Positions 9,174 to 19,685 of a stretch of 64,000 nt of DNA are shown here, in pieces. Position numbers and translations under genes: made by a program. The notes below the pieces were generated by a model. It was not told the origin of the DNA, did not search any database, and saw only the letters and a program-made list of their open reading frames with translations. Origin of the DNA: Campylobacterales bacterium (GTDB taxonomy: Bacteria; Campylobacterota; Campylobacteria; Campylobacterales; Campylobacteraceae); contig JACUTV010000002.1 in the NCBI GenBank assembly GCA_014859645.1, forward strand, positions 1 to 64,000, read 5' to 3'. Every line of letters starts with the position of its first letter. Position 1 is the stretch's first letter.

Positions 9174-11987
9174 ATGATACACATCACGGGCGCGCGCGAA
9201 AATAATTTAAAATCCATTAATCTTAGCCTTCCAAAAAACAAACTGGTGGTCTTTACAGGCCTTTCAGGTAGCGGTAAAAGTACCCTAGCCTTTGATACGC
9301 TCTACGCAGAAGGCCAGCGCCGCTACATCGAATCACTCTCTTCGTACGCGCGCCAATTTCTAGACCGCGTGGGCAAGCCTGATGTGGACAAAATCGAAGG
9401 GCTCACGCCTGCCATTGCTATCGACCAAAAAACCACAAGCAAAAACCCTCGCTCTACTGTGGGAACCATTACCGAAATTTACGATTATCTGCGCTTGTTG
9501 TACGCGCGCGTGGGAAAACAACACTGCCACCAGTGTGGAGAGCCTATCTCTAAAATGTCCAGTGCGGACATCATCCAAGAAGTGCTCAAACTCCCCGAGG
9601 GAACCAAGATTGTCATCTTAGCACCGCTAGTGCGCGAGAAAAAAGGCTCCTTTGCAGACATGATTGAGTCTTTGCGTCATAAGGGGTTTGTGCGTGCCAT
9701 GGTGGATGGGGTGATGGTGCGCTTGGATGAGGAATTTGAACTTTCCAAGACCAAAAAACACACCATCAAAGTGGTCATTGACCGCGTGGTGATGAACGGT
9801 GAAAGTCACGAACGTATTGCCGCAGACATTGAAAAAGCCCTTTTAGAAAGTTATGGCGAGGTGGAATTAGAGATTTTAAATCACGAAGAGGTGGGGCTAG
9901 ATCGCGCCCAAATCCACTACAGTGAACACTTTGCGTGCTTTACATGTAAGATTAGTTTTGAACCTCTCGAACCCTTAAGTTTTTCCTTTAACTCCCCCAA
10001 AGGTGCGTGTCCTGTGTGTGATGGCTTGGGGATTCGCTACACCTTAGATTTATCGAAGATTATCGATGAAGAGCTTAGCGTGGACAAGGGGGCGATTAAG
10101 CTCATGTACGGGTTTAATAAGGGGTATTATTTTAAATTTCTCACCGCCTTTTGTAAAACCGCCAAGATTGACACTACGGTGCCTTTTGAGAGCTTGGAAG
10201 AGCATGAAAAAAAAGCCATCTTGCACGGCGGTGTGGAGCCTGTGGAGTTTTTATGGAAGCGCCACAAACTTACCCGAAAATGGGAAGGGGTCATCAAACT
10301 GGCCTACGACATGCTCAAAGATGAAAAAGATTTGGGCGAATACATGAGTGAGAAAGTGTGTGACCGTTGCGGCGGGGCCAGACTTCGTCAAGAAAGCCTA
10401 GCGGTGCGCATAGCTGACCAAGGCATTGCTTCGGTGCTTTCTATGCCCATTGAAATGAGTGTGGCATTTTTTAACAATGCTGAAAATTTTTCCTATTTGC
10501 GTCCCCAAGAGCAAGTGGTCGCCGCTCCTGTGCTAAAAGAAATCAACGAGCGGTTGCATTTTTTGTACGACGTGGGACTGGGCTATTTGAGCCTTGGGCG
10601 AGACGCGCGCACCATCAGCGGCGGCGAAGCCCAACGCATTCGCATCGCTTCGCAGATTGGAAGCGGACTGACGGGCGTGATGTACGTGCTCGATGAACCT
10701 AGCATTGGACTGCACGAACGCGACACGCTAAAACTCATCAAAACCCTCAGAAACTTGCAACAAAAGGGCAACACCGTCATTGTGGTAGAGCACGACAAAG
10801 AGACCATCGACGCCGCAGATTTTGTGGTAGACATCGGTCCAGCAGCTGGGAAATTTGGTGGAGAGATTGTCTTTGCGGGCACGGTGGAAGATTTATACAA
10901 AAGCAACACCCTCACCGCCCAATATCTCTCAGGCCAAAAAGGGTCGTACTACCCGCAAAACCGCCCGCAAAAAGAGTGGATTTCTCTTTCTAATGTGACG
11001 ATAAACAACCTCAAAGCTTTACATGTAAAGATTCCTTTGGGGAATTTAGTAGGCATTTCGGGTGTGAGCGGGAGTGGGAAAAGTTCACTCATCTTGCAAA
11101 CCTTGTTGCCTGTTGCCAAAGAGATGCTCAACCGTGCGCGCAAGGTCAAAAAAGTGCAAGGGGTGGAGTGTGAAGGCTTGGAGCACTTAGACAAAGTCAT
11201 TTACCTCGACCAAAGTCCCATCGGCCGCACGCCTAGAAGTAATCCCGCAACCTACACGGGTGTGATGGATGAGATTCGCGCGTTGTTTGTCAAGACCAAA
11301 GAAGCACAAATTCGCGGCTACAAGGTCGGACGCTTTTCTTTTAACGTCAAAGGTGGCAGATGCGAAAAATGCCAAGGGGAGGGCGAGATTAAGATTGAGA
11401 TGCACTTTTTGCCAGACATTATGGTCAAGTGCGACGCGTGCCATGGCGCGCGGTATAACCCCCAAACTTTGGAGATCAAATACAAAAGTAAGTCCATTTC
11501 GGACGTGCTTAACATGAGCGTGGATGAAGCGCTCGCATTTTTTAAAGCTATTCCTAAGATTGCTCAAAAACTTCAAACCCTTTATGATGTAGGACTAGGG
11601 TACATTACCCTTGGGCAAAATGCCATCACCCTTAGTGGCGGCGAGGCACAGCGCATTAAGCTTGCCAAAGAACTAAGCCGTTCGGACACGGGTAAAACCT
11701 TGTATGTGCTGGATGAACCAACCACGGGGCTGCATTTTGCCGACGTGGACAGGCTTGTGAAAGTGTTGCACCACTTGACGGATTTGGGTAATTCGGTACT
11801 GGTGATTGAACACAACTTGGACGTGATTTCTAATTGTGATTATGTGATTGACATGGGACCAGAAGGCGGGGACAAGGGGGGACGGATTGTCGCCCAAGGC
11901 ACCCCTAAGATGCTAGCAAAAACCCACGCAAAAACAGGCAGTTACACGGGAAAATTTTTAGCAAAAACACTACGAAAAGGAAACTAA
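9174..11987 (+). CDS. uvrA: Excinuclease ABC subunit A
   Basis: MIHITGARENNLKSINLSLPKNKLVVFTGLSGSGKSTLAFDT, two ABC signatures, zinc fingers. Confidence 0.98.
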   Translation: MIHITGARENNLKSINLSLPKNKLVVFTGLSGSGKSTLAFDTLYAEGQRRYIESLSSYARQFLDRVGKPDVDKIEGLTPAIAIDQKTTSKNPRSTVGTITEIYDYLRLLYARVGKQHCHQCGEPISKMSSADIIQEVLKLPEGTKIVILAPLVREKKGSFADMIESLRHKGFVRAMVDGVMVRLDEEFELSKTKKHTIKVVIDRVVMNGESHERIAADIEKALLESYGEVELEILNHEEVGLDRAQIHYSEHFACFTCKISFEPLEPLSFSFNSPKGACPVCDGLGIRYTLDLSKIIDEELSVDKGAIKLMYGFNKGYYFKFLTAFCKTAKIDTTVPFESLEEHEKKAILHGGVEPVEFLWKRHKLTRKWEGVIKLAYDMLKDEKDLGEYMSEKVCDRCGGARLRQESLAVRIADQGIASVLSMPIEMSVAFFNNAENFSYLRPQEQVVAAPVLKEINERLHFLYDVGLGYLSLGRDARTISGGEAQRIRIASQIGSGLTGVMYVLDEPSIGLHERDTLKLIKTLRNLQQKGNTVIVVEHDKETIDAADFVVDIGPAAGKFGGEIVFAGTVEDLYKSNTLTAQYLSGQKGSYYPQNRPQKEWISLSNVTINNLKALHVKIPLGNLVGISGVSGSGKSSLILQTLLPVAKEMLNRARKVKKVQGVECEGLEHLDKVIYLDQSPIGRTPRSNPATYTGVMDEIRALFVKTKEAQIRGYKVGRFSFNVKGGRCEKCQGEGEIKIEMHFLPDIMVKCDACHGARYNPQTLEIKYKSKSISDVLNMSVDEALAFFKAIPKIAQKLQTLYDVGLGYITLGQNAITLSGGEAQRIKLAKELSRSDTGKTLYVLDEPTTGLHFADVDRLVKVLHHLTDLGNSVLVIEHNLDVISNCDYVIDMGPEGGDKGGRIVAQGTPKMLAKTHAKTGSYTGKFLAKTLRKGN

Positions 11988-11988
11988 G

Positions 11989-12807
11989 ATGCTGATTTCA
12001 ATGGTTGAACAAATCAAGGCACTTCCGCCACTCCCCGAGAGTTTTCAAAAAATCAACGCCATCTGTAGCGACGAGAACGGTACCACACAAATGCTCGCCA
12101 AGGTCATTGAAAAAGACCCCATGCTTGTAGCAAGCTTGTTGCGTTTGGCAAACTCTCCTTTGTATGGATTTTCACGGGAGATTAAAAGTGTACTCCAAGC
12201 GGTGTCACTCTTTGGCATGACGACCACGCGCGCACTCGTCGCAGGGATTTCTGTTAAAAAACTCTTGCAAATGGACATCGCGCCTTATGGTATTACTCCT
12301 GAAGCCTTTGTGGATATTTCCAACCTCCAAGGGATGCTCATGCGCCAGTGGTACAAAAAACTCGACACATCCAAGCGCGATTTGCTGTTCTTGTGTGGCT
12401 TGCTCCAAGAGACGGGAAAGATTTTGATTGCGGATCACATTGTACGTAGCGATGAGGTAGTGCCTTTCAAATCAGAAGTGGCCATGGCCCATAATCTCAT
12501 GGAAGTGGAGCGCACCTTCGTGGGAACAACAACAGCCCTTGTGACCGCAGCCGTGTTTGAACACTGGGGGTTTGATGAAGTGATGATTCAATACATTCGC
12601 TACAGTGACACGCCCCAGAATGCGCCTGATTTGGAAACAAAACGTTTCGCAGCATCGTTACATGTAGCCAAAACCGCCGTGGCGATTAATGGCCCCCTGA
12701 GTGAGCGCAACATCACGCTTGCCTTGCGCGAAGTACAGCGGTTTGAACTAGACGAAATGGCCTTTGCTGAGGCGATTGAACAACTTATCGAGCACGTCTC
12801 GTATTAG
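11989..12807 (+). CDS. HDOD-domain protein
   Basis: LPPLPESFQKINAICSDENGTTQMLAKVIEKDPMLVASLLRLANSPLYGF is an HDOD signature. Confidence 0.88.
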   Translation: MLISMVEQIKALPPLPESFQKINAICSDENGTTQMLAKVIEKDPMLVASLLRLANSPLYGFSREIKSVLQAVSLFGMTTTRALVAGISVKKLLQMDIAPYGITPEAFVDISNLQGMLMRQWYKKLDTSKRDLLFLCGLLQETGKILIADHIVRSDEVVPFKSEVAMAHNLMEVERTFVGTTTALVTAAVFEHWGFDEVMIQYIRYSDTPQNAPDLETKRFAASLHVAKTAVAINGPLSERNITLALREVQRFELDEMAFAEAIEQLIEHVSY

Positions 12808-12814
12808 GAATTGT

Positions 12815-15463
12815 ATGAAAACTTTAACGATTATTGATACCTTTGGATTTTTTTTTCGCAACTACTTTGCCCTGCCAAACCTTACCAATTCCCAAGGGGT
12901 TCCCACGGGATTGCTCACGGGATTTGCAAATTTTATCTACACTTTGGACCAAGAACACGGAACAGATTACATCTTTTTCGCCCTTGATGCCAAGGGAAAA
13001 ACCTTTCGTCATGCCCTAGACCCTGCCTATAAAGCCAACCGTCCCTCCCCCCCGCAAGATTTGCAAACCCAACTTCCCATTGCGATTGATTGGATTGAAA
13101 AGATGGGGTTTAATAAGTGTTTTATGGACGGTTACGAGGCCGATGACATCATCGCTTCAGCGGTAGTGTTTGCCAAAAAATACGACATGAAAGTGCGCGT
13201 GGTAACCCATGACAAAGACTTGTACCAGTTGATTGATGATGACCGCGTGGTGATTTATGACCCCTTGAAAAAAAGTGAAATCAACGCCAGTGCGTGTGTG
13301 GAAAAGTTTGGCGTTTTCCCATGTCAGATTCAAGATTACCTCTCTTTGGTGGGGGATGCGGCGGACAATATTCCAGGTGTGCGAGGCATCGGGCCACGGG
13401 GAGCAAAAAAGCTTTTGGATGAGTTTAAAACCCTTGAGGGGATTTATGAAAACCTAGACAAAGTCTCCAATGTGCGTAATAAAACCCTGCTAGAAGAAGG
13501 CAAACACAACGCCTTTTTAAGCAAACAACTCACAGCATTAGTGGATACGCTAGACGTGGGAGGGCGTTTTGAACAGTTTAAATTTCCCCAAGAAAACCCA
13601 CTCCTTGGCATCAAAGAGGAGCTAGAAAAATACGAACTCAGACGCATTCTTAGCCGTCTTGGCGCTACACCTAAAGTTCCCCCAAAAGAAGAGCAAGGGT
13701 TTGAAGCGGTGCTTGTAAAAGACGCGGCCATGTTGGACGAAATCGTGAGCCAACTCACCCCTCAAAGCGTCGTAGCCTTTGACACAGAAACCGACGGGCT
13801 GGATACCCAATCGGCAAAAATCGTGGGATTTTCCTTTGCCTTTGAAGCACACCGAGGGTATTATGTTCCCCTAGCACACAGCTATTTGGGTGTGCCAGCG
13901 CAAATCTCCAAAGAAGCCGCACGCAAGGCCATTGAAAAACTCTTTACATGTAAGCTTGTAGTGCAAAATGGCAAGTTTGACTTTAAAGTCGTGCATCATA
14001 ATTTTAACCTGCTCCCACCCGTGCCTTACGCCGATACGATGATTTTAGCGTGGCTACTTTCTCCGGGATCTCTTGTGGGGCTTGATGCGTTGGCCAAGCG
14101 CTTTTTCGGCCACGAAATGGTCTCCTTTGGTTCGGTTGTGAAACGGGGTGAAACTTTTGCTAGCGTGGCGCTGGAAGAAGCGTGTGTGTACGCAGGAGAA
14201 GATGCGTGGATGACTTTGCGGCTTTACCACAAACTCATTCAAATGCTTGACCCTTCCATGATCGACTTGGCAAAATCGGTAGAGTTTCCTTTTGTGCTCA
14301 CGTTAATGGGCATGGAAGAAGAGGGGATTCGGGTTGATCAGCGTTTTTTGCGCTCGTTGCTTGAAGCGGCCGAGGCAAGGTTGGGTGTTTTGACAAAAGA
14401 GATTCACCACCTCACGGGCAGTGAGTTTAACATTAACTCCACCAAGCAACTGGGCACAGTGCTGTTTGAGACGCTCAAATTGCCTGCGGTGAAAAAAACA
14501 AAGAGCGGATACAGTACGGATGAGAGCGTCCTTGAAACCCTTAAAGATAACCATCCTTCCATCCCTTTGTTGCTCGAATACCGCGAATTGTACAAGCTCA
14601 AATCCACCTACTTTGAACCGTTGTTGAAACTTGCGGCGAAAGATAAAAATTCACGCATTCACACAAACTTTTTGCAAACAGGCACATCCACAGGACGCTT
14701 AAGTTCCAAAGAGCCCAACTTGCAAAACATCCCTGTGCGAACCGAACTTGGGCGCGCGGTGCGAGAAGGGTTCGTAGCAGAACCCGAATGGGTGCTAGTA
14801 GGCATTGATTATTCGCAAATTGAACTGCGTTTGTTGGCCCACTTTAGCCAAGACCCCGCCCTCATCCTTGCCTTTCAAGAGGGCAAAGACATCCACCAAG
14901 AAACTGCGGTGAAACTCTTTGGCGAAGCGGATGCGTCTGCCAAGCGCAACATCGCCAAGAGCATTAACTTTGGGTTGCTCTATGGCATGGGCGCGCGAAA
15001 ACTAGGCCAAACGCTGGGGATTCCTTCCAAGGAAGCTGCGGGGTATATTCAAAGCTATTTTGACTCTTTTCCGACGGTGAAAGAGTACTTAAAGTCAGTA
15101 CAAGAAAAAACCAAAGAGCAAGGTTTTGTGGAGACTTTGCTTGGCAGACGACGCTATTTTGACTATGGCAATGCCACGCCTATGCTCCTTGCTGCGTACG
15201 AGCGCGAATCGGTCAATACGGTCTTTCAAGGGAGTGCCGCAGATTTGATTAAACTGGCGATGCTTAAGATGAACGAAGGGTTGTTGGATGCAGATGCAAA
15301 ACTTTTGTTACAAATCCACGATGAATTGATTTTTGAAGTGCGTAAAGAAGGTGCGGAAGCCTTTGCTCAAAAAGCAAAATGGTGCATGGAAGAGATTTTT
15401 TCCCTCAAAGTGCCTTTGAAAACGTCCGTTGCTATTGGAAAACACTGGGGTGAGTTGAAGTGA
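12815..15463 (+). CDS. polA: DNA polymerase I
   Basis: N-terminal 5'-exonuclease, central 3'-5' exonuclease (AFDTETDGLD), polymerase motifs (GIDYSQIELRLLAHFS, RRNIAKSINFGLLYGMG variant, QIHDELIFEV). Start ATG 12815. Confidence 0.97.
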   Translation: MKTLTIIDTFGFFFRNYFALPNLTNSQGVPTGLLTGFANFIYTLDQEHGTDYIFFALDAKGKTFRHALDPAYKANRPSPPQDLQTQLPIAIDWIEKMGFNKCFMDGYEADDIIASAVVFAKKYDMKVRVVTHDKDLYQLIDDDRVVIYDPLKKSEINASACVEKFGVFPCQIQDYLSLVGDAADNIPGVRGIGPRGAKKLLDEFKTLEGIYENLDKVSNVRNKTLLEEGKHNAFLSKQLTALVDTLDVGGRFEQFKFPQENPLLGIKEELEKYELRRILSRLGATPKVPPKEEQGFEAVLVKDAAMLDEIVSQLTPQSVVAFDTETDGLDTQSAKIVGFSFAFEAHRGYYVPLAHSYLGVPAQISKEAARKAIEKLFTCKLVVQNGKFDFKVVHHNFNLLPPVPYADTMILAWLLSPGSLVGLDALAKRFFGHEMVSFGSVVKRGETFASVALEEACVYAGEDAWMTLRLYHKLIQMLDPSMIDLAKSVEFPFVLTLMGMEEEGIRVDQRFLRSLLEAAEARLGVLTKEIHHLTGSEFNINSTKQLGTVLFETLKLPAVKKTKSGYSTDESVLETLKDNHPSIPLLLEYRELYKLKSTYFEPLLKLAAKDKNSRIHTNFLQTGTSTGRLSSKEPNLQNIPVRTELGRAVREGFVAEPEWVLVGIDYSQIELRLLAHFSQDPALILAFQEGKDIHQETAVKLFGEADASAKRNIAKSINFGLLYGMGARKLGQTLGIPSKEAAGYIQSYFDSFPTVKEYLKSVQEKTKEQGFVETLLGRRRYFDYGNATPMLLAAYERESVNTVFQGSAADLIKLAMLKMNEGLLDADAKLLLQIHDELIFEVRKEGAEAFAQKAKWCMEEIFSLKVPLKTSVAIGKHWGELK

Positions 15464-16527
15464 AGTCTTGGCTTGGGTATGTTGGTGCTGTTGCGCTTTT
15501 GGCTTCATTTTGGGGGTGTGCACCTAAGCAAACGCCCTTAGCACTCTCTTCGTTGCCCGTGATGGGCGAAGTGGTTGCGTGGGAAAGTCTCACGTTAGAA
15601 GGGGTACAAGAAGCAGTTTTTTTTGAAGCCTTTCACCGCAGTTGCGCCCTTAACCCGCTGAGCGCGCCTTATTGTGGCATCCAAGACTTGGAAACCTTCA
15701 AAGGTTTGTTTTCTCCCGTAAAACTCTCCTCCAAAGGCTTGATGAGCGGCTATTATGAGCCAACGCTTAGAGGCAGTAAAACCCGCTCGGAGGTTTTTTC
15801 CACCCCTCTATACGCAAGACCAAAAGAGATGCTTTCTATTGAGCTTTCTTCCCTCTACAACGAGCTCTCTTCTATGCGCTTGCGGGGTAGACTCAATGGC
15901 ACGCGCGTAGTGCCTTATGCTTCCCATGAAGAGATTGACCAAAAAGGGGTGGAGGCGGAAGTGTTGTGCTACGTGGACAGCAAGGTAGACGCCTTTTTCT
16001 TACAAATCCAAGGTTCTGGCAAGGTAGTGTTGGAGGATGGGGAAGTGATGTACCTTGGCTACGCTGACCAAAACGGCCACCCCTACCGCGCCATAGGCGG
16101 CTTAATGCGCCAACAAGGCTTCATTGACGCAGTTTCCATGCAGTCGATTCGGGATTTTTTGGAAGCAAATCCTGATAGGGCAGATGCCATCATGCACGCC
16201 AACCCCAGCTATGTTTTTTTCACACAAAAGGAGACAGGAGCGACGGGTGCTTTAGGCGTGGAGCTTACGCCCTATGGTAGTGTGGCGGTGGACAGACGCT
16301 ACATTCCCCTTGGGCTTCCTTTGGTGATTGAAAGCGCGTTAGGTTACCTTCAACCGCTTGTGGTGGCTCAGGATGTGGGTGGGGCCATCCGTGGAGAAGC
16401 GCGGGTGGATTACTTTTTTGGCGCGGGAGAGGAGGCGCCTGTGTTAGCAGGAGGGCTTAAAGAAGAGATAATTCTCTACCTTGTACTTCCCAATAGCGCC
16501 CTTGAGGCTATTCAAATACAACCGTAA
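15460..16527 (+). CDS. mltA: Membrane-bound lytic murein transglycosylase A
   Basis: Lipoprotein signal (LLASFWGCAP) and LMSGYYEPTLRGS, FFLQIQGSGKV, VAQDVGGAIRGEARVDYFFGAGEEA motifs. Confidence 0.9.
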   Translation: MKSWLGYVGAVALLASFWGCAPKQTPLALSSLPVMGEVVAWESLTLEGVQEAVFFEAFHRSCALNPLSAPYCGIQDLETFKGLFSPVKLSSKGLMSGYYEPTLRGSKTRSEVFSTPLYARPKEMLSIELSSLYNELSSMRLRGRLNGTRVVPYASHEEIDQKGVEAEVLCYVDSKVDAFFLQIQGSGKVVLEDGEVMYLGYADQNGHPYRAIGGLMRQQGFIDAVSMQSIRDFLEANPDRADAIMHANPSYVFFTQKETGATGALGVELTPYGSVAVDRRYIPLGLPLVIESALGYLQPLVVAQDVGGAIRGEARVDYFFGAGEEAPVLAGGLKEEIILYLVLPNSALEAIQIQP

Positions 16528-17797
16528 TGGTGCCACAAAAATCCCCGTTGTCGTAAAATTCAGCGCGAAAAGCAGTTTCGGATCGGTCGATGGAAAAACG
16601 GGAGATGAAATCACTTTTTTGTACCGTGATGCCATCTTGCGAGTCGCGGTCTTTGGTCACAAACCCAATGAGATTCACCCGAAAGGCTTCGTCTTTTAGG
16701 ACATTAAAAGTGTTTTTGATGTGTACTGTCTCCCCGAAAGAGACGGTTTGCACGTGCCCATCTACTTCTATCTTGGCGGTTTTGGCGTTACATGTAAGGG
16801 AAAAATACTGAGGATAAAGCTTGGCTACGGGAATGTTTCCTATCATAACTTGATGGTAACTTCCTCGGTCAATGGTCGTGCCAAGGGGGTGGGAAAATTC
16901 AAATACATTCCCCTCTTTGCGCATGGGAATAAAATGCAAGGCATTGCGCGCATCGCTCAGCGAAATGCTAAAGCGGTTGTTGAGGTTCATGGTGCCATAG
17001 TTGGCAAGCAAGCGATCCACTTCTTCTAAGGTGAGTTCAAAATCCCGCTCAAATTCAATGCCCATGTGGTTTAGCAAGGCTTCCATGGAAAGAAGTTGGT
17101 AGAGGACCTTGGTGTCGAGTTCTGTAATGTTTTTGCTTGTTTCAATGGCAAGGGCGGGTTTGAGATGGGTGATGGCGTAGTAGGTCAAAGACATGCGCAT
17201 TTGTTCGTCTTTGTCTTTGGTGTAGGTGTTTTTCACATCAAACTGGTGGTGATTTGCCGCAAGGTTACTCTGATTGAGGGCTTCGACCATAAGGGTTGTG
17301 ACTTCATCTAAGTTTCCAAACTTAACATCGTCAATGGTTTTTTGGTCGATAATATAGGCTTGTCCCCAGGCGCGTGGGTTAAAGATGGCGCTCTCCCATG
17401 TAGTGCGGTAAAATCCGCGACCATCGTGCAAGTTGATGATAAAATCCACACTGGGGTCGGTGATGAGGGATTTGATGTGGGTGACAAGTTCAAAATCAGG
17501 ATCACTTTGGTCGATGTGGTCAAACTTTCGGTTCATGTCGCCATAAATGCCACGGCGGTTTTGGACAATACTGTCAAAGTTTAAATTAGGAACAACCAGC
17601 AACGAACCTTTTTTTATGGTGTAATGTTGCACCACGAGTGCTGGTGCAAAATAGCCCCCTGGTTCATCTCCGTGGATGCCTCCAATAATGAAGAGTTTAT
17701 TGCCCGCTTCCTTTCCATCCATTTCATGAATACTAAAATGCCGAATGGCTCCAAAGAGCAACGCATGGGTCAGAAAAAGGGTCAAAACAATACGCAT
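16508..17797 (-). CDS. Csd4/Pgp1-like peptidoglycan D,L-carboxypeptidase (M14/M99 type)
   Basis: IIGGIHGDEPGGYFAP zinc motif, NRRGIYGDMNRKFDHI, INLHDGRGFYR; similar to the helical-shape carboxypeptidases of Campylobacter/Helicobacter. Confidence 0.8.
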   Translation of the reverse strand: MRIVLTLFLTHALLFGAIRHFSIHEMDGKEAGNKLFIIGGIHGDEPGGYFAPALVVQHYTIKKGSLLVVPNLNFDSIVQNRRGIYGDMNRKFDHIDQSDPDFELVTHIKSLITDPSVDFIINLHDGRGFYRTTWESAIFNPRAWGQAYIIDQKTIDDVKFGNLDEVTTLMVEALNQSNLAANHHQFDVKNTYTKDKDEQMRMSLTYYAITHLKPALAIETSKNITELDTKVLYQLLSMEALLNHMGIEFERDFELTLEEVDRLLANYGTMNLNNRFSISLSDARNALHFIPMRKEGNVFEFSHPLGTTIDRGSYHQVMIGNIPVAKLYPQYFSLTCNAKTAKIEVDGHVQTVSFGETVHIKNTFNVLKDEAFRVNLIGFVTKDRDSQDGITVQKSDFISRFSIDRSETAFRAEFYDNGDFCGTITVVFE

Positions 17798-17901
17798 AAA
17801 AACCTCGTTACATGTAAAAAAGGGGTATTATATAAAATGAAGCTTTAAATCTTGATTGCGGTGGTTCGGGCACTTATGAACGTGCCCGAGAAAAGAAGTG
17901 G

Positions 17902-19023
17902 CTAACTAAACCAGCTTTTAATTTTGTCAAATACACCCTCAAAGCTTTTTTCATGGGGCGTACTTTCGTAGCCAAAAGAGGCTTGAAGTTCTTGCAAGAG
18001 TCCTATCTGTTTTTCGTTGAGTTTTTTAGGGTAACGCAGGCTAATTTGAGCCACCAAGTTGCCTTTGCGCCTTGTGTGCACGTTTTGCACCCCTTCTCCT
18101 TCAAACAAAAACTGCTGTTTGTCTTTGGTGCCTGTGGGGAGTTTTAACTCTTTTTCCCCTTTTAAGGTGGGGATGGTGAGGGTTTCCCCTAAAACCGCTT
18201 GGGTAAAAAAGACGGGTACTTCGATGTAAATGTCATCATTGTGTCGCACGAAATGGTCATCTTCTTTGACCTGAATGTGCACGTACAAATCCCCTTTTTG
18301 CCCCTGCTCATCCACATTGCCTTTTTTGGCTGCGCGGATGCGGTTGCCTGTGTCAATACCTTCAGGAATATCAACCGTGATGGTCGCTTCTTCTTCGTTA
18401 AAGCCTTTTCCGTGGCATGCGCTACACGGGTTTTTCACAGACTCACCCGTGCCATTGCACGCTCCGCAAGTTTGAGAGTAGGTCATAAAACCTTGGCGGA
18501 AAAAGACTTGGCCCTTGCCACCACACTCTTTACATGTAGAGAGTTTTTTGTCCTTTGAACCTGTGCCTTCGCAGGTGTCGCAGGGTGTTTTGTAACGGTA
18601 AGAAACCTCTTTGGTGCAGCCAAAAACTGCTTCGTTAAAAGCGAGCGTGACGGAAGTTTCAAGGTCTAAGGGGTATTTGCGGGGTTTTTGACGACGCCCT
18701 TGGCCGCCAAAACCACTCCCAAAGACTGATTCAAAAATCGACCCCAAGTCATCCATAATATCTTCGTAATTTTGTTCAGAGTAGCTATGAAATCCTTGGC
18801 GCTCTAGTCCTGCTTTGCCGTAGCGGTCGTACGCGGAACGTTTTTGTGCATCGCTAAGCACCTGGTAGGCTTCGTTAATGCGTTTGAATTGTTCTTCTGC
18901 TTCCTTGTCGCCCTGATTTTGGTCGGGGTGAAACTTCATCGCAAGCTTGCGGTAGGCTTTTTTAATGGTAGCCCCATCAGCATCGCGGCTGATTTCTAAT
19001 ATCTCATAATAATCTAAATCCAA
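17902..19023 (-). CDS. dnaJ: Chaperone DnaJ
   Basis: J-domain with HPD, four CxxCxGxG repeats. Confidence 0.97.
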   Translation of the reverse strand: MDLDYYEILEISRDADGATIKKAYRKLAMKFHPDQNQGDKEAEEQFKRINEAYQVLSDAQKRSAYDRYGKAGLERQGFHSYSEQNYEDIMDDLGSIFESVFGSGFGGQGRRQKPRKYPLDLETSVTLAFNEAVFGCTKEVSYRYKTPCDTCEGTGSKDKKLSTCKECGGKGQVFFRQGFMTYSQTCGACNGTGESVKNPCSACHGKGFNEEEATITVDIPEGIDTGNRIRAAKKGNVDEQGQKGDLYVHIQVKEDDHFVRHNDDIYIEVPVFFTQAVLGETLTIPTLKGEKELKLPTGTKDKQQFLFEGEGVQNVHTRRKGNLVAQISLRYPKKLNEKQIGLLQELQASFGYESTPHEKSFEGVFDKIKSWFS

Positions 19024-19179
19024 GGTAAAGTCCTATGTGTGTAGTCTTTTTGAAGAGTGCTATTTTACCTAAAAATGTTTTGCAATACAACCTCGTTGCA
19101 CTGCATTAACAAAAGATTAAAGCCCCATTTAGGCCCCTGCTTTATACTTCACCTATCAAAACATTCCAAGGAGGAAATG

Positions 19180-19650
19180 ATGAAACTAGGAAAAACAGTA
19201 GCAATGGTAGTTCTTGCAGGTTCGCTTGCAGCAACGGGAGCGTGGGCAAAAGGTGGCATGATGCAACGAGATTGCGGCATGGCTGGTGGTCAAAATCAAG
19301 AAATGCGCGGTAATAATCAAGGAAAAATGGGACGAAAAGGTGGCGGAATGATGATGCTTCAAGGCATTGACCTCACACCCGAACAAGCCCATGAAATCAG
19401 ACTTACTCAAGCACAAATGAAAGTTGAAATGCTTTCGTCCATGAAACCAGGAGCGAGAGCGGAAGGAATGAAAAAGGCTTTTGATGGCGCTAAATTTAAC
19501 AGCAAAGCCTTTGTTGAGGCGGATGTGAAAAATGCACAAGTTAGAGCAGAACTTAAGGCAAAACACATTGAAAAACTATATAATATCCTCACGCCAGACC
19601 AGCGTGAAAAGTTTGTTCAAAACATGCAAAACAGGGGCCCAAGAAGCTAG
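19180..19650 (+). CDS. Spy/CpxP-like periplasmic protein
   Basis: Signal peptide MKLGKTVAMVVLAGSLAATGAWA, Met-rich region, and LTPEQAHEIRL...LTPDQREKF LTxxQ repeats. Confidence 0.75.
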   Translation: MKLGKTVAMVVLAGSLAATGAWAKGGMMQRDCGMAGGQNQEMRGNNQGKMGRKGGGMMMLQGIDLTPEQAHEIRLTQAQMKVEMLSSMKPGARAEGMKKAFDGAKFNSKAFVEADVKNAQVRAELKAKHIEKLYNILTPDQREKFVQNMQNRGPRS

Positions 19651-19653
19651 GCG

Positions 19654-19674
19654 AAGGGGCCTTGGCCCCTTTTA
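19654..19674 (+). terminator. Rho-independent terminator-like hairpin
   Basis: AAGGGGCCTTGGCCCCTTTT: GC-rich stem then short T run, after the Spy-like gene. Confidence 0.6.
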
Positions 19675-19685
19675 AAAGGACGTGA

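Noticed and set aside
9382-11576. Antisense ORFs within uvrA, such as 11187-11576 minus and 10583-10915 minus
   Set aside because: They are shadow ORFs of a strongly supported uvrA gene with no recognisable motifs or RBS.
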